Shown here piece after piece: positions 44,373 to 53,454 of a stretch of DNA of 64,000 bases. The translations under genes were made by a program, and so were the position numbers. Numbering within the stretch: position 1 is the stretch's first letter; the number at the start of each line of letters is the position of its first letter. The stretch lies in NCBI GenBank assembly GCA_002749285.1, contig PDPR01000009.1, forward strand, positions 62,001 through 126,000. The letters are read 5' to 3'. The notes under the pieces were generated by a model, which did not search any database, was not told the DNA's origin, and saw only the letters and a program-made list of their open reading frames with translations. This DNA comes from Maribacter sp. (GTDB taxonomy: Bacteria; Bacteroidota; Bacteroidia; Flavobacteriales; Flavobacteriaceae).

Positions 44373-45563
44373 ATGAAAAAATTAGTTTTAGCATACAGTG
44401 GAGGCCTGGACACCTCGTATTGTGCAAAATACCTATCGAAGGAACAAGGTTTCGAAGTTCATGCAGTTAGTGTGGACACGGGCGGGTTTTCCAGGGAGGA
44501 AATCTCGAATATAAAATCAAAGGCGTTGGAATTGGGGGCGGCTACCTACACCTCGATTGATGCCGTTAAGACCTTTTATGACAAGGTCGTTAAATATTTG
44601 ATATTCGGCAATGTACTCAAGAACAACACCTACCCTCTGTCGGTAAGTGCAGAGAGAATCGTTCAGGCCATTGAGATCGTAAATTACGCGAAGAACATCG
44701 GCGCCGAATATATTGCCCATGGAAGTACTGGTGCCGGCAATGACCAAGTGCGGTTCGATATGATTTTCCAGATCATAGCCCCCGAAATAGAGATCATAAC
44801 CCCTATCAGGGACAACAGGCTTTCCCGGGAATACGAAATCGAGTACTTACGGAAAAATGGTGCGGACTACCCTTGGGCAAAGGCTAAATATTCCATCAAC
44901 AAAGGTCTTTGGGGCACTTCCGTCGGGGGTGGGGAGACCCTGACCTCAAATCTGCCTTTGCCCGACAGCGCTTACCCTAGCCAGTTACAGGAAACGGATC
45001 CTTCAGAAGTTACCCTGACTTTTGAAAAAGGGGAATTGGTTGCTATCGATGGGGAAAAAAACCATCCTATATCCAATATCGAGAAACTGGAAGCCATGGC
45101 CTCCAAATATGCCATCGGACGGGATATCCACGTGGGTGATACCATTATCGGGATAAAGGGAAGGGTTGGCTTTGAGGCATCCGCCGCCCTTATCATTATC
45201 AAAGCGCACCATTTATTGGAAAAACACACGCTAAGTAAATGGCAGCAATTCCAGAAGGAGCAACAGGGTAATTTCTATGGCATGCTACTACATGAGGGCA
45301 ATTATCTCGATGAAGTCATGCGGAATATAGAGGCATTCCTTACCGACACCCAAAAGAACGTCTCCGGGGATGTGTCCGTAGGCCTGTATCCTTTCCAATT
45401 TAGGTTGAACGGGATTTCATCCAAACACGATCTGATGAATGCCTCCTTCGGCAGCTATGGTGAAATGCACAAGGGGTGGACGGCCGATGAGGCCAAGGGC
45501 TTTATCAAGATAATATCGAATGCGGGAAAAATATACAACCACGTAAACCACAACAATGATTAA
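44373..45563 (+). CDS. argG: Argininosuccinate synthase
   Basis: A 396-residue ATP-dependent ligase joining citrulline and aspartate. The P-loop motif LAYSGGLDTSYCAK is at residues 6-19, the HGSTGAGNDQVRFD segment lies near 117, and the substrate loop with SINKGLWG near 174. All are complete, and the length is typical of the family. It is the second gene of the operon, 23 bases after the acyltransferase, and its 3' end overlaps argC by 8 bases. Confidence 0.97.
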   Translation: MKKLVLAYSGGLDTSYCAKYLSKEQGFEVHAVSVDTGGFSREEISNIKSKALELGAATYTSIDAVKTFYDKVVKYLIFGNVLKNNTYPLSVSAERIVQAIEIVNYAKNIGAEYIAHGSTGAGNDQVRFDMIFQIIAPEIEIITPIRDNRLSREYEIEYLRKNGADYPWAKAKYSINKGLWGTSVGGGETLTSNLPLPDSAYPSQLQETDPSEVTLTFEKGELVAIDGEKNHPISNIEKLEAMASKYAIGRDIHVGDTIIGIKGRVGFEASAALIIIKAHHLLEKHTLSKWQQFQKEQQGNFYGMLLHEGNYLDEVMRNIEAFLTDTQKNVSGDVSVGLYPFQFRLNGISSKHDLMNASFGSYGEMHKGWTADEAKGFIKIISNAGKIYNHVNHNND

Positions 45564-46530
45564 GGCAGGTATCATCGGTGGATCCGGCTATACCGGTGGC
45601 GAATTGACTCGGATCCTATTGAACCACCCAAAGGTGGAAATCGATTTTGTGTTCAGTACCACTAGGGCAGGTAAAGCGATTACCTCTGCCCATCCCGATT
45701 TATTGGGGTTGACCGATTTAAGATTTACCGGTAAGGTGAATTTAGGTGTGGATGTTGTTTTCCTATGCTTGGGCCATGGCAATTCGACAAAATTCCTAAG
45801 CGGGAATGAATTCCCGGACACAACCCGCATTATCGACCTTAGCAACGACTTTAGACTAGGCAAGGATTCGGTTTTTGGAAAGAAGGAATTTGTCTATGGC
45901 CTTCCTGAATTGAATAAGGAAAGTATTACCAATGCACAATATATAGCGAACCCGGGATGCTTTGCAACAGCTATAGAATTGGCACTCTTGCCTTTGGCCA
46001 AAGCCCGATTACTGAATGCCCAAGTGCATGTCAATGCCGTTACGGGCAGCACCGGGGCAGGTGCCAGTCCATCAGCGACAACCCATTTTAGTTGGCGAAA
46101 CGGCAATGTTTCCTGGTATAAGCCCTTCATCCATCAGCATTTGGGGGAAATCAATGAAAGCATAGGGTCCTTACAGGAAAAACCGGGCAAAATCATGTTC
46201 CTACCCATGCGGGGTAATTTCACCAGGGGCATAATGGCCACGGCATATACCCCCTTTGGAAGAACATTGGAAGATGCCCTTGAACTATACAGGGACTTCT
46301 ATTCCAATGCTAGATTCACCCAAATGGCCCAAGAACCCATTAACCTAAAACAAGTGGTTAATACGAACCAATGCCATATCCATTTACATAAACATGACGA
46401 TGTGCTTTTGATTACCTCTGCCATTGATAATTTATTGAAAGGCGCATCGGGACAGGCCGTACAGAATATGAACCTAATGTTCGGGTTTGACGAGAAGGAA
46501 GGGTTAAATTTAAAAGCAGCTGTATATTAA
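45556..46530 (+). CDS. argC: N-acetyl-gamma-glutamyl-phosphate reductase ArgC
   Basis: A 324-residue NADPH-dependent reductase turning N-acylglutamyl phosphate into the semialdehyde. The nucleotide motif GIIGGSGYTGGELTRIL is at residues 5-21, the catalytic Cys is in NPGCFATAIELAL, and a substrate segment is GSTGAGASPSATTHFSWR. The start overlaps argG. Length fits the ArgC type 1 family. A homologous pathway using N-succinyl groups would use the same protein. Confidence 0.95.
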   Translation: MIKAGIIGGSGYTGGELTRILLNHPKVEIDFVFSTTRAGKAITSAHPDLLGLTDLRFTGKVNLGVDVVFLCLGHGNSTKFLSGNEFPDTTRIIDLSNDFRLGKDSVFGKKEFVYGLPELNKESITNAQYIANPGCFATAIELALLPLAKARLLNAQVHVNAVTGSTGAGASPSATTHFSWRNGNVSWYKPFIHQHLGEINESIGSLQEKPGKIMFLPMRGNFTRGIMATAYTPFGRTLEDALELYRDFYSNARFTQMAQEPINLKQVVNTNQCHIHLHKHDDVLLITSAIDNLLKGASGQAVQNMNLMFGFDEKEGLNLKAAVY

Positions 46531-46585
46531 AAACCTAGGATAGAAATACAAATAAAGAGCAATAAGGTGTAAAGCGAATAAAATC

Positions 46586-47386
46586 ATGAATATAGCAATC
46601 ATAGGTGCTGGCAATCTGGGGTTATCCATTGCGAAGGGAATCCTGAAAAGTAATGGTGCCACCAAAATGTACCTGACCAAAAGAAACGTTACCGATATTG
46701 AACAGTTTGAAAAATACGACAATGTTACTGTTACGACCGACAATAAGGAAGCTGTTATGAATTCCGACATATTGATCTTTGCCGTTCAGCCCTTGCATAT
46801 CGCAAAATTATTAACGGACCTCAAGGGGCTTCTCACTAAAAACCATGTCATCATCTCAACCATTACCGGTTACAGTATTGAGAAAATGGAGAACATATTG
46901 GGCAAAGACCATAATATTATCCGGAGCATGCCCAATACGGCCATCTCCGTCGGCAAATCCATGACCTGCATTTGCGCCAATGAAAAGGGAAAGGAACGTA
47001 TTGGGCTGGCCAAGTCTATTTTTGACCAAATGGGACATTCGATGGAGATACCTGAAACACAAATGCAAGCTGCCACCGTTATCTGTGCCAGTGGGATCGC
47101 TTTTTGGATGCGATTGATCCGGGCCACCACCCAAGGGGCCATACAATTAGGGTTCGACGCCAAGGAGGCACAGGAACTTGCCATGCATACCTGCGATGGT
47201 GCTTCCAGCTTATTGATCGCTTCCGGCAACCATCCTGAGGAAGAAATAGACAAGGTGACTACCCCAATGGGCTGTACCATACAAGGGCTGAACGAAATGG
47301 AACACCATGGACTTAGCTCCTCACTTATCCAAGGTATTGTAGCTTCCTTTGAAAAGATCAGTGAATTCAAAAAAGAGAACCAATGA
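46586..47386 (+). CDS. proC: Pyrroline-5-carboxylate reductase
   Basis: A 266-residue NAD(P)H-dependent enzyme making L-proline from pyrroline-5-carboxylate. The nucleotide motif IAIIGAGNLGLSIAKGIL is at residues 3-20. The family block IIRSMPNTAISVGKSMT and the C-terminal MGCTIQGLNEMEHHGLSSSL (the substrate-binding part) are intact. The gene lies inside the arginine operon and overlaps argD by ATGA, so proline and arginine synthesis share one transcript. Confidence 0.95.
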   Translation: MNIAIIGAGNLGLSIAKGILKSNGATKMYLTKRNVTDIEQFEKYDNVTVTTDNKEAVMNSDILIFAVQPLHIAKLLTDLKGLLTKNHVIISTITGYSIEKMENILGKDHNIIRSMPNTAISVGKSMTCICANEKGKERIGLAKSIFDQMGHSMEIPETQMQAATVICASGIAFWMRLIRATTQGAIQLGFDAKEAQELAMHTCDGASSLLIASGNHPEEEIDKVTTPMGCTIQGLNEMEHHGLSSSLIQGIVASFEKISEFKKENQ

Positions 47387-48510
47387 GACTATTCGATGTT
47401 TATCCACTCTATAATGTAACCCCCATTTCTACAAAAGGCATCGTGATAACCGATGACAAAGGACAGGAATACCTCGATTTTTATGGTGGGCATGCCGTTA
47501 TCTCCGTTGGACATTCACATCCGCATTATATAAAGCGGATAAAGAACCAATTGGATAAGATCGGGTTTTACAGCAATGCCGTACAAAATCCGCTACAGGA
47601 AGAACTAGCTACCAAACTTGGAAAACTTTCACAGTGCGAAAACTATAACCTGTTCCTTTGCAACTCTGGGGCCGAAGCAAATGAGAATGCCTTGAAATTG
47701 GCTTCTTTCCAAACTGGCAAATCACGTGTCATCGCCTTTAGGAACAGCTTTCATGGGAGAACCTCGGCAGCTGTTGCGACTACGGACAACGAAAAGATAA
47801 ATGCCCCGATAAACAAACAGCAAAAAGTAACTTTCTTACCGTTTGATGATAGTCGTGCATTCGAAATCGAAATCGAAAAAGGGGATGTCTGTGCCGTAAT
47901 TATCGAAACGATACAGGGTGTCGGTGGTTTGGACGAACCTTCCCCGGAATTCTATCAAAAAATAGCGGCCCTCTGTAAAGAAAACAATGTAATCCTTATT
48001 GCGGATGAGGTACAGTCCGGTTTTGGGCGAAGTGGAAAATTCTTTGCATTCCAGTATCACGATATACAACCCGACATTATTACCATTGCCAAGGGTATGG
48101 GCAACGGTTTTCCTGTTGCCGGTGTATTGATCCACCAAAAGATAAAAGCCTCTTACGGTTTGTTGGGCACCACCTTCGGGGGCAATCACCTTGCCTGTGC
48201 CGCCACCTTGGCCGTGCTCGAGATAATGGAAAAAGAGCACCTCATGGCCAATGCATATCATCTCGGGAATTATTTTTCGAAGAAAGCCGAAAAAATCCCA
48301 CAGGTAAAAAGAACAAAGGGCAGGGGATTGATGCTTGGTCTGGAATTTGGTTTCGAGATTGACGAACTCCGCAAAAAATTGATCTATGAACACCATTTAT
48401 TTACCGGTGGTGCAAAAAACAAGCACGTACTACGCATCTTACCGGCCTTGAATATCACAAAAGCGGATATGGATATATTCTTTGATAAACTCAAAATAGC
48501 CTTATCATGA
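47383..48510 (+). CDS. argD: N-acylornithine aminotransferase ArgD
   Basis: A 375-residue PLP-dependent class III aminotransferase. It has the Gly-rich part NSGAEANENALKLA, the DEVQSGFGRSGKFFA motif and the PLP-binding Lys in TIAKGMGNGFPVAGV. It uses glutamate to aminate N-acylglutamate semialdehyde to N-acylornithine. The protein is short for ornithine aminotransferase families, and the operon position points to ArgD. It overlaps both neighbours by four bases (proC and proA). Confidence 0.93.
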   Translation: MRLFDVYPLYNVTPISTKGIVITDDKGQEYLDFYGGHAVISVGHSHPHYIKRIKNQLDKIGFYSNAVQNPLQEELATKLGKLSQCENYNLFLCNSGAEANENALKLASFQTGKSRVIAFRNSFHGRTSAAVATTDNEKINAPINKQQKVTFLPFDDSRAFEIEIEKGDVCAVIIETIQGVGGLDEPSPEFYQKIAALCKENNVILIADEVQSGFGRSGKFFAFQYHDIQPDIITIAKGMGNGFPVAGVLIHQKIKASYGLLGTTFGGNHLACAATLAVLEIMEKEHLMANAYHLGNYFSKKAEKIPQVKRTKGRGLMLGLEFGFEIDELRKKLIYEHHLFTGGAKNKHVLRILPALNITKADMDIFFDKLKIALS

Positions 48511-49703
48511 GTTTACTGTTGAACATCGAGCAACGCAATGCTGTCCTGAAATCCATGATAAGATGCTTAAAGAGGGAAAAGAACACCCTTTTGGAAGCCA
48601 ATAGGAAAGACGTGGGAAATTACAGTGGGGAGGATATTGCCATGTACGACCGTCTTAAGGTAAATGAGGGGAAAATAAGGGGTATGATCCAATCACTACG
48701 GGAATTGGGACAACAGGAAGACCCCTTGAACATAGAGCGGTTTCATTTTAAACATGACAATGGCATGTCGGTCAGTAACAGGACCGCACCATTCGGGACC
48801 GTACTTGTTATTTATGAATCCCGACCTGATGTTACGATTGAAGCTGCCGGAATAGCCTTTAAATCGGGCAATAAAATTTTATTGAAGGGAGGAAAGGAAT
48901 CCTTGGACAGCAACTTGGTCCTGGTCGGTCTTTGGCATAAAGCCCTGGAGGAAAACAATGTTTCCACATCATGGATCCAATATTTACAATATGACCGGAG
49001 CGAGACCCGGGCCTTTTTGGAAAACCCTACCCAAAAGATAGACCTAATCGTGCCCAGAGGTGGTGAAAAACTGATCGCCTTTGTAAAACAGCATGCTACC
49101 TGCCCCATAATTGTTAGCGGAAGGGGCAATAATTTTCTTTATGTGGATATTGATGCCGACCACGAAATGGCCTTGGACACCATCATTAACGCAAAGACCA
49201 CCAAGATTTCGGCATGCAACGCTTTGGATAAGGTATTGATACATCATAAATTGCCTAATAAATCGGTCTTTTTGAAAAAACTGGTCGCGAAATTATTGGA
49301 AAACAATGTCGTCATATGGGTCGATGGCCATTTAGGTAGTCTCCCCAACACTTCCAGAATTACCAATGATGCCATTTGGTATAAGGAGTTTTTGGACTAT
49401 AAGATCCTATTGGGCGAGGTAACTGGCCTGGAAGGGGCCATTGGAAAAATAAACCAATATGGGGGCGGGCATTCGGCAGCTATCATAACCAAGGATGGAA
49501 CTACCGCCACCGAATTCATGAACAGTGTAGATACTGCGGCGGTATACCACAACGCATCAACCCGATTTACAGATGGTGGCCAATTCGGTCTTGGGGGGGA
49601 ACTTGCCATAAGTACGGATAAACTACACCAAAGAGGCCCCATCGGGCTACAACATTTAGTGACCAACAAGTGGTATGTAAAAGGTACCGGACAGGTACGA
49701 TAA
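48507..49703 (+). CDS. proA: Glutamate-5-semialdehyde dehydrogenase
   Basis: A 398-residue aldehyde dehydrogenase-fold enzyme reducing glutamyl-5-phosphate. Signature parts are VIYESRPDVTIEAAGIAFKS, the IVPRGGEKLIAFV strand, TTKISACNALDKVL with the catalytic Cys, and the FTDGGQFGLGGELAIST block near the C-terminus. The upstream overlap with argD is 4 bases; proB follows after 49 bases. Together with proB and proC the proline route is complete within this operon. Confidence 0.95.
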   Translation: MSLLLNIEQRNAVLKSMIRCLKREKNTLLEANRKDVGNYSGEDIAMYDRLKVNEGKIRGMIQSLRELGQQEDPLNIERFHFKHDNGMSVSNRTAPFGTVLVIYESRPDVTIEAAGIAFKSGNKILLKGGKESLDSNLVLVGLWHKALEENNVSTSWIQYLQYDRSETRAFLENPTQKIDLIVPRGGEKLIAFVKQHATCPIIVSGRGNNFLYVDIDADHEMALDTIINAKTTKISACNALDKVLIHHKLPNKSVFLKKLVAKLLENNVVIWVDGHLGSLPNTSRITNDAIWYKEFLDYKILLGEVTGLEGAIGKINQYGGGHSAAIITKDGTTATEFMNSVDTAAVYHNASTRFTDGGQFGLGGELAISTDKLHQRGPIGLQHLVTNKWYVKGTGQVR

Positions 49704-49752
49704 CACAGGGCTGTCGGTTCTTTGGACCCTGACAGACCAAAGTAAGGACAAA

Positions 49753-50514
49753 ATGGGCAAAAAAAGAATTTTACTGAAAATAGGCAGCAATACCTTGACC
49801 AAGGAAACCCATCAGATTTCCAGAGGGAAGATCGAGGATATTGGCAGGCAGATCAAGGCCCTAAAAGACAAATACGAATTTATCATCGTAAGTTCCGGTG
49901 CCATTGTCGCAGCCAAACAATTCGTGGAATTGGAGCATAATGGAGCGGAGATCAATGTAAAACAGGCATTGGCTGCAATCGGCCAACCCCATTTAATGCG
50001 GATTTTTCAAGAGAATTTCCGAGAATTGGGACTCTTTACCTCCCAATGTCTATTATCGTATTCAGATTTTGGGAATGCCAATGCCAAGGCCAATATCAAA
50101 AACACCATCAATGTCTTGGTCGCCAATGATTTTATACCCATTATCAACGAAAACGACACTGTTGCCACCGATGAGATCCAATTCGGCGATAATGACAAAT
50201 TAGCTGCACTGACCGCTGCATTACTAAAAGTGGATTTATTGATCATCGCCACCAACACCAACGGTATTTATACCAAGGAATCCTTTAAGGATACAGCTCC
50301 CGAAACAATTGCCACGGTCTCAGGGACACACGGGTTACTCAAGGAGATAAGCCCTACCAGGTCCTCGCTTGGAACTGGGGGAATGCAATCCAAGATAGAG
50401 GCAGCCACCATTGCCCAAAAAGCAGGTATAGAGACTTGGATCACGAACGGGTTGAAAGACAATTTCATATCGGATGCGATAATGGACATCAGTAAACACA
50501 CAAGAATAAAATAA
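49753..50514 (+). CDS. proB: Glutamate 5-kinase
   Basis: A 253-residue amino-acid kinase that makes glutamyl-5-phosphate. The N-terminal KIGSNTLTK, the glutamate-site SSGAIVAAKQF and the INENDTVATDEIQFGDND segment are present, as is the RSSLGTGGMQSKIEAA loop. There is no C-terminal PUA domain, unlike E. coli ProB (367 residues); the short form is common and usually less sensitive to proline. argF' begins 6 bases downstream. Confidence 0.94.
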   Translation: MGKKRILLKIGSNTLTKETHQISRGKIEDIGRQIKALKDKYEFIIVSSGAIVAAKQFVELEHNGAEINVKQALAAIGQPHLMRIFQENFRELGLFTSQCLLSYSDFGNANAKANIKNTINVLVANDFIPIINENDTVATDEIQFGDNDKLAALTAALLKVDLLIIATNTNGIYTKESFKDTAPETIATVSGTHGLLKEISPTRSSLGTGGMQSKIEAATIAQKAGIETWITNGLKDNFISDAIMDISKHTRIK

Positions 50515-50520
50515 TATCCC

Positions 50521-51462
50521 ATGAAAAACTACCTCTCCATAGCAGATATCGATTCATTACCCGACTGGGTCAAAGAGGCCCGGTCATTAAAGAAGAACCC
50601 TAATATAGACAAGGCCTTGGGCGCTAATAAGACCATCGGCCTTCTTTTCTTCAACAATAGTCTCAGAACCCGGTTAAGCACACAGAAAGCCGCTATGAAC
50701 TTAGGCATGGAGGTCATAGTGATGAATTTTGGAAGCGAAGGCTGGGCCTTGGAATATGGTGAAGGCATCATTATGGACCAAGGTACTTCGGAACATATAA
50801 AAGAAGCCGCACAGGTAATCTCCCAATATTGTGATATTATCGCCATACGGGCTTTTGCCTCATTGACCAACAAGGACAAGGATGAATCGGAAGAGGTCTT
50901 AAAAGGGTTTGGAAAATATGCCACTGTACCTATTGTGAACATGGAGAGTTCTATCGGCCATCCCCTACAGGCCTTGGCCGATGCCATTACTTTGGACGAA
51001 AACAATATCAAGGACAGACCGAAAATCGTACTTTCATGGGCACCACACCCCAAAGCCCTTCCCCATGCCGTTGCGAATTCATTTATTCAAATGATGAAAC
51101 TCCAAGATGCCGATTTTGTGGTTACACATCCGAAGGGGTATGGACTGGACCCAGATATCACCAAAGGTGTATTTATTGAACATGACCAAAAGAAGGCCTT
51201 TGAGAATGCCGATTTCGTGTATGCAAAGAACTGGAGTAGCTATTCAAATTATGGCATGGTCCTAAACCAAGACCCCGATTGGATGATTACCAAAGATAAA
51301 TTGGGGGATGCCAAATTTATGCACTGCCTACCCGTACGTAGGAATGTGGTTGTTGGGGATAGTGTACTTGATAGCCGGCAATCCCTGGTTATAGAACAAG
51401 CCAATAACAGGACCTATGCGGCACAGCTTGTACTTAAAAAAATACTGGAGGACCTAAAGTGA
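50521..51462 (+). CDS. argF': N-acylornithine carbamoyltransferase (ArgF'), Ser at the specificity position
   Basis: A 313-residue transcarbamylase that carbamoylates N-acylornithine to N-acylcitrulline. Carbamoyl phosphate binding is at NNSLRTRLSTQ (residues 45-55) and the C-terminal HCLPVRRNVVVGD is typical. Xanthomonas AOTCase has Glu92 and Bacteroides SOTCase Pro90 at the position that chooses N-acetyl or N-succinyl; here it is Ser90 (MDQGTSEHIKE). Published AOTCase mutants with Ser at this site change to N-succinylornithine, so a succinyl preference is the likely reading. The alignment is by motif only. Ends with GTGA overlap to a tiny ORF. Confidence 0.92.
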   Translation: MKNYLSIADIDSLPDWVKEARSLKKNPNIDKALGANKTIGLLFFNNSLRTRLSTQKAAMNLGMEVIVMNFGSEGWALEYGEGIIMDQGTSEHIKEAAQVISQYCDIIAIRAFASLTNKDKDESEEVLKGFGKYATVPIVNMESSIGHPLQALADAITLDENNIKDRPKIVLSWAPHPKALPHAVANSFIQMMKLQDADFVVTHPKGYGLDPDITKGVFIEHDQKKAFENADFVYAKNWSSYSNYGMVLNQDPDWMITKDKLGDAKFMHCLPVRRNVVVGDSVLDSRQSLVIEQANNRTYAAQLVLKKILEDLK

Positions 51463-51551
51463 ACAAAGAAAAGATCCATCATACTTCGAAAAAAACGATT
51501 GTTGCATTGAATAGGGAAATACATAAGAAGAATGCTAAAACCCAGAAATAG
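51459..51551 (+). CDS. Possible 30-residue basic peptide between argF' and argB
   Basis: A frame starting with GTG at 51459, overlapping the argF' stop by 4 bases (GTGA), runs 30 codons to a TAG at 51549-51551, directly before the argB ATG at 51552. The peptide is basic (about ten Lys/Arg, e.g. HTSKKTIVALNREIHKKN). The exact fit of both ends suggests translational coupling through the gap. No family was recognised and no ribosome-binding site is visible; the frame is short enough to be chance. Confidence 0.4.
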   Translation: MNKEKIHHTSKKTIVALNREIHKKNAKTQK

Positions 51552-52331
51552 ATGAAACAGAAATTATCCGTAGTCAAGATAGGCGGGAATGTCATCGAGG
51601 ACCAAATCGAATTGGAACGGTTTTTATTTTATTTTTCAAAATTGGAAGGATTGAAAATCCTAGTCCATGGTGGTGGAAAGTTGGCAACAAGATTGGCTTC
51701 GCAATTGGGGATTGAATCCCGAATGTCGAATGGAAGACGTATTACCGATGCCAAAAGCCTTGAGGTCATCACCATGGTATACGGCGGACTTACAAATAAG
51801 AACATTGTTGCCAAATTACAGGCACTGGGCATCAATGCCCTTGGACTCAGTGGTGCGGATGGCAACAGTATAAAGGCACATAAAAGACCCGTCAAGGATA
51901 TTGATTTTGGGTTTGTCGGGGATATTGATGGTATAAACCCAAACTTTACCAATTCCTTGCTCAGCATTGGTATTACCCCCGTTTTCTGTGCTATCTCACA
52001 TGATGGGAAAGGGCAACTCCTGAACACAAATGCGGACACTATAGCTTCCGAGATCGCTATCGGCATGGGCGATATCCTTGAAACGACACTCTATTATTGT
52101 TTTGAGAAGAAAGGGGTCTTGAAAGACGTGGAAGATGGGGACTCCGTAATCCAACATATCAACACAGAAATATATTCCGACTTATTGCAGGGGAAGGTCA
52201 TCGCTGATGGGATGCTTCCTAAAATGGAAAATTGTTTCCATGCACTCAATCACCAGGTAAGCAAAGTCTGTATCGGTGATATTTCAATGCTTCAGACCCA
52301 AACAAACTTATTTACAACAATAACCTTATGA
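51552..52331 (+). CDS. argB: N-acylglutamate kinase ArgB
   Basis: A 259-residue amino-acid kinase. The phosphate-binding segments VKIGGNVIE (residues 8-16) and VHGGGKLATRLA are seen, then the substrate loop GRRITDAKSLEVITMVYGG and the nucleotide part LNTNADTIASEIAIGMG. It makes N-acylglutamyl phosphate, the substrate of ArgC. Length is normal for the family; no N-terminal arginine-sensing helix is evident. It overlaps the deacylase gene by 4 bases. Confidence 0.95.
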   Translation: MKQKLSVVKIGGNVIEDQIELERFLFYFSKLEGLKILVHGGGKLATRLASQLGIESRMSNGRRITDAKSLEVITMVYGGLTNKNIVAKLQALGINALGLSGADGNSIKAHKRPVKDIDFGFVGDIDGINPNFTNSLLSIGITPVFCAISHDGKGQLLNTNADTIASEIAIGMGDILETTLYYCFEKKGVLKDVEDGDSVIQHINTEIYSDLLQGKVIADGMLPKMENCFHALNHQVSKVCIGDISMLQTQTNLFTTITL

Positions 52332-53398
52332 TCATGGAACAGCACAAGCTTACTGAAAAAGCGATTGAGTTATTAAAGGAACTTATTTCCATCCAATCCT
52401 TTTCCGGGGAGGAACACCATACGGCCGAGGCTATTGAAAATTGGTTCAAGGCTTTTGATATTCCGTTCCAACGGGAAAACAACAATGTATTCGCCAAGAA
52501 CAAATATTGGGATGACACCAAGCCCACATTACTTTTGAACTCCCATCACGATACGGTAAGGCCCAACAAATCCTATACCCGGGATCCATATGACCCCCAA
52601 GTTGAGGATGGAAAACTCTATGGTCTGGGAAGCAATGATGCTGGTGGTGCCTTGGTGTCCTTGATAGCTACTTTCACAAACTTCTATGCGCGGGAAAACT
52701 TAAGCCATAATATATTGATCGCCGCCACGGCCGAGGAAGAAAACGCAGGCCCAAAAAGTCTACGGGAATTACTTCCCCGTTTACCGAAAATCGATGTCGC
52801 CATTGTTGGCGAGCCAACCCTTATGAAATTGGCCATTGCCGAAAAAGGATTGGTTGTTTTCGATGCCATTGTAAAAGGTACTCCCTCACATGCCGCCCAT
52901 CCCAATGATGACAATTCAATCTACAAAACCATCAAGGTATTGGATTGGTTTAAAAACTACAGGTTCGAAAAAACTTCCGAAACCTTGGGCGGGGTGAAAC
53001 TTACGGTAACCCAGATCAATGCAGGCAGCCAACACAACGTTGTCCCTGCCCACACCGATTTGGTCATCGATGTTAGGGTCAATGATTGTTATAGCAATAG
53101 GGAAATAGCGGATATATTGAAAGCGGAAGCACCCTGTGAATTACAGGAACGGTCACTCCGGTTAAATTCGTCCTCTATAGACCAAAACCATCCTTTGGTA
53201 CAATCTGGCATAAAATTGGGGCGGGAAACCTATGGGTCCCCAACATTATCGGACCAAGCGGCGCTTACTTGCCAATCGATGAAATTAGGGCCGGGTGACA
53301 GTACCCGTTCCCATTCCGCAGATGAGTATATTTACATTAAGGAAATCGAGGATGGTATTGGTATCTATATCAACATATTGAAGGAATTTTTACAATAA
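52328..53398 (+). CDS. argE: M20 family deacylase ArgE, N-acylornithine or N-acylcitrulline
   Basis: A 356-residue zinc hydrolase of the M20 family. The metal ligands are visible: His in LNSHHDTV, Asp in GSNDAGGA, the catalytic Glu pair AEEENAG, and Glu in VGEPT; the dimerisation domain begins at GLVVFDAIVKG. In the transcarbamylase pathway it removes the acyl group from N-acylcitrulline. The frame has two possible starts (ATG ATC ATG at 52328 and 52334). It is followed by a hairpin at 53412-53428 and argH. Confidence 0.92.
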   Translation: MIMEQHKLTEKAIELLKELISIQSFSGEEHHTAEAIENWFKAFDIPFQRENNNVFAKNKYWDDTKPTLLLNSHHDTVRPNKSYTRDPYDPQVEDGKLYGLGSNDAGGALVSLIATFTNFYARENLSHNILIAATAEEENAGPKSLRELLPRLPKIDVAIVGEPTLMKLAIAEKGLVVFDAIVKGTPSHAAHPNDDNSIYKTIKVLDWFKNYRFEKTSETLGGVKLTVTQINAGSQHNVVPAHTDLVIDVRVNDCYSNREIADILKAEAPCELQERSLRLNSSSIDQNHPLVQSGIKLGRETYGSPTLSDQAALTCQSMKLGPGDSTRSHSADEYIYIKEIEDGIGIYINILKEFLQ

Positions 53399-53411
53399 TG
53401 GATTCACATGG

Positions 53412-53428
53412 GGCAATTAAAAATTGCC
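53412..53428 (+). promoter_or_regulatory. Small perfect hairpin between argE and argH
   Basis: GGCAATT (53412-53418) and AATTGCC (53422-53428) form a 7-bp stem with a 3-base loop, 26 bases before the argH ATG. No T-run follows, so it is not a terminator; it may affect mRNA stability. Confidence 0.4.
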
Positions 53429-53454
53429 GAATATTAATTGCTAACCGAAAAAAC

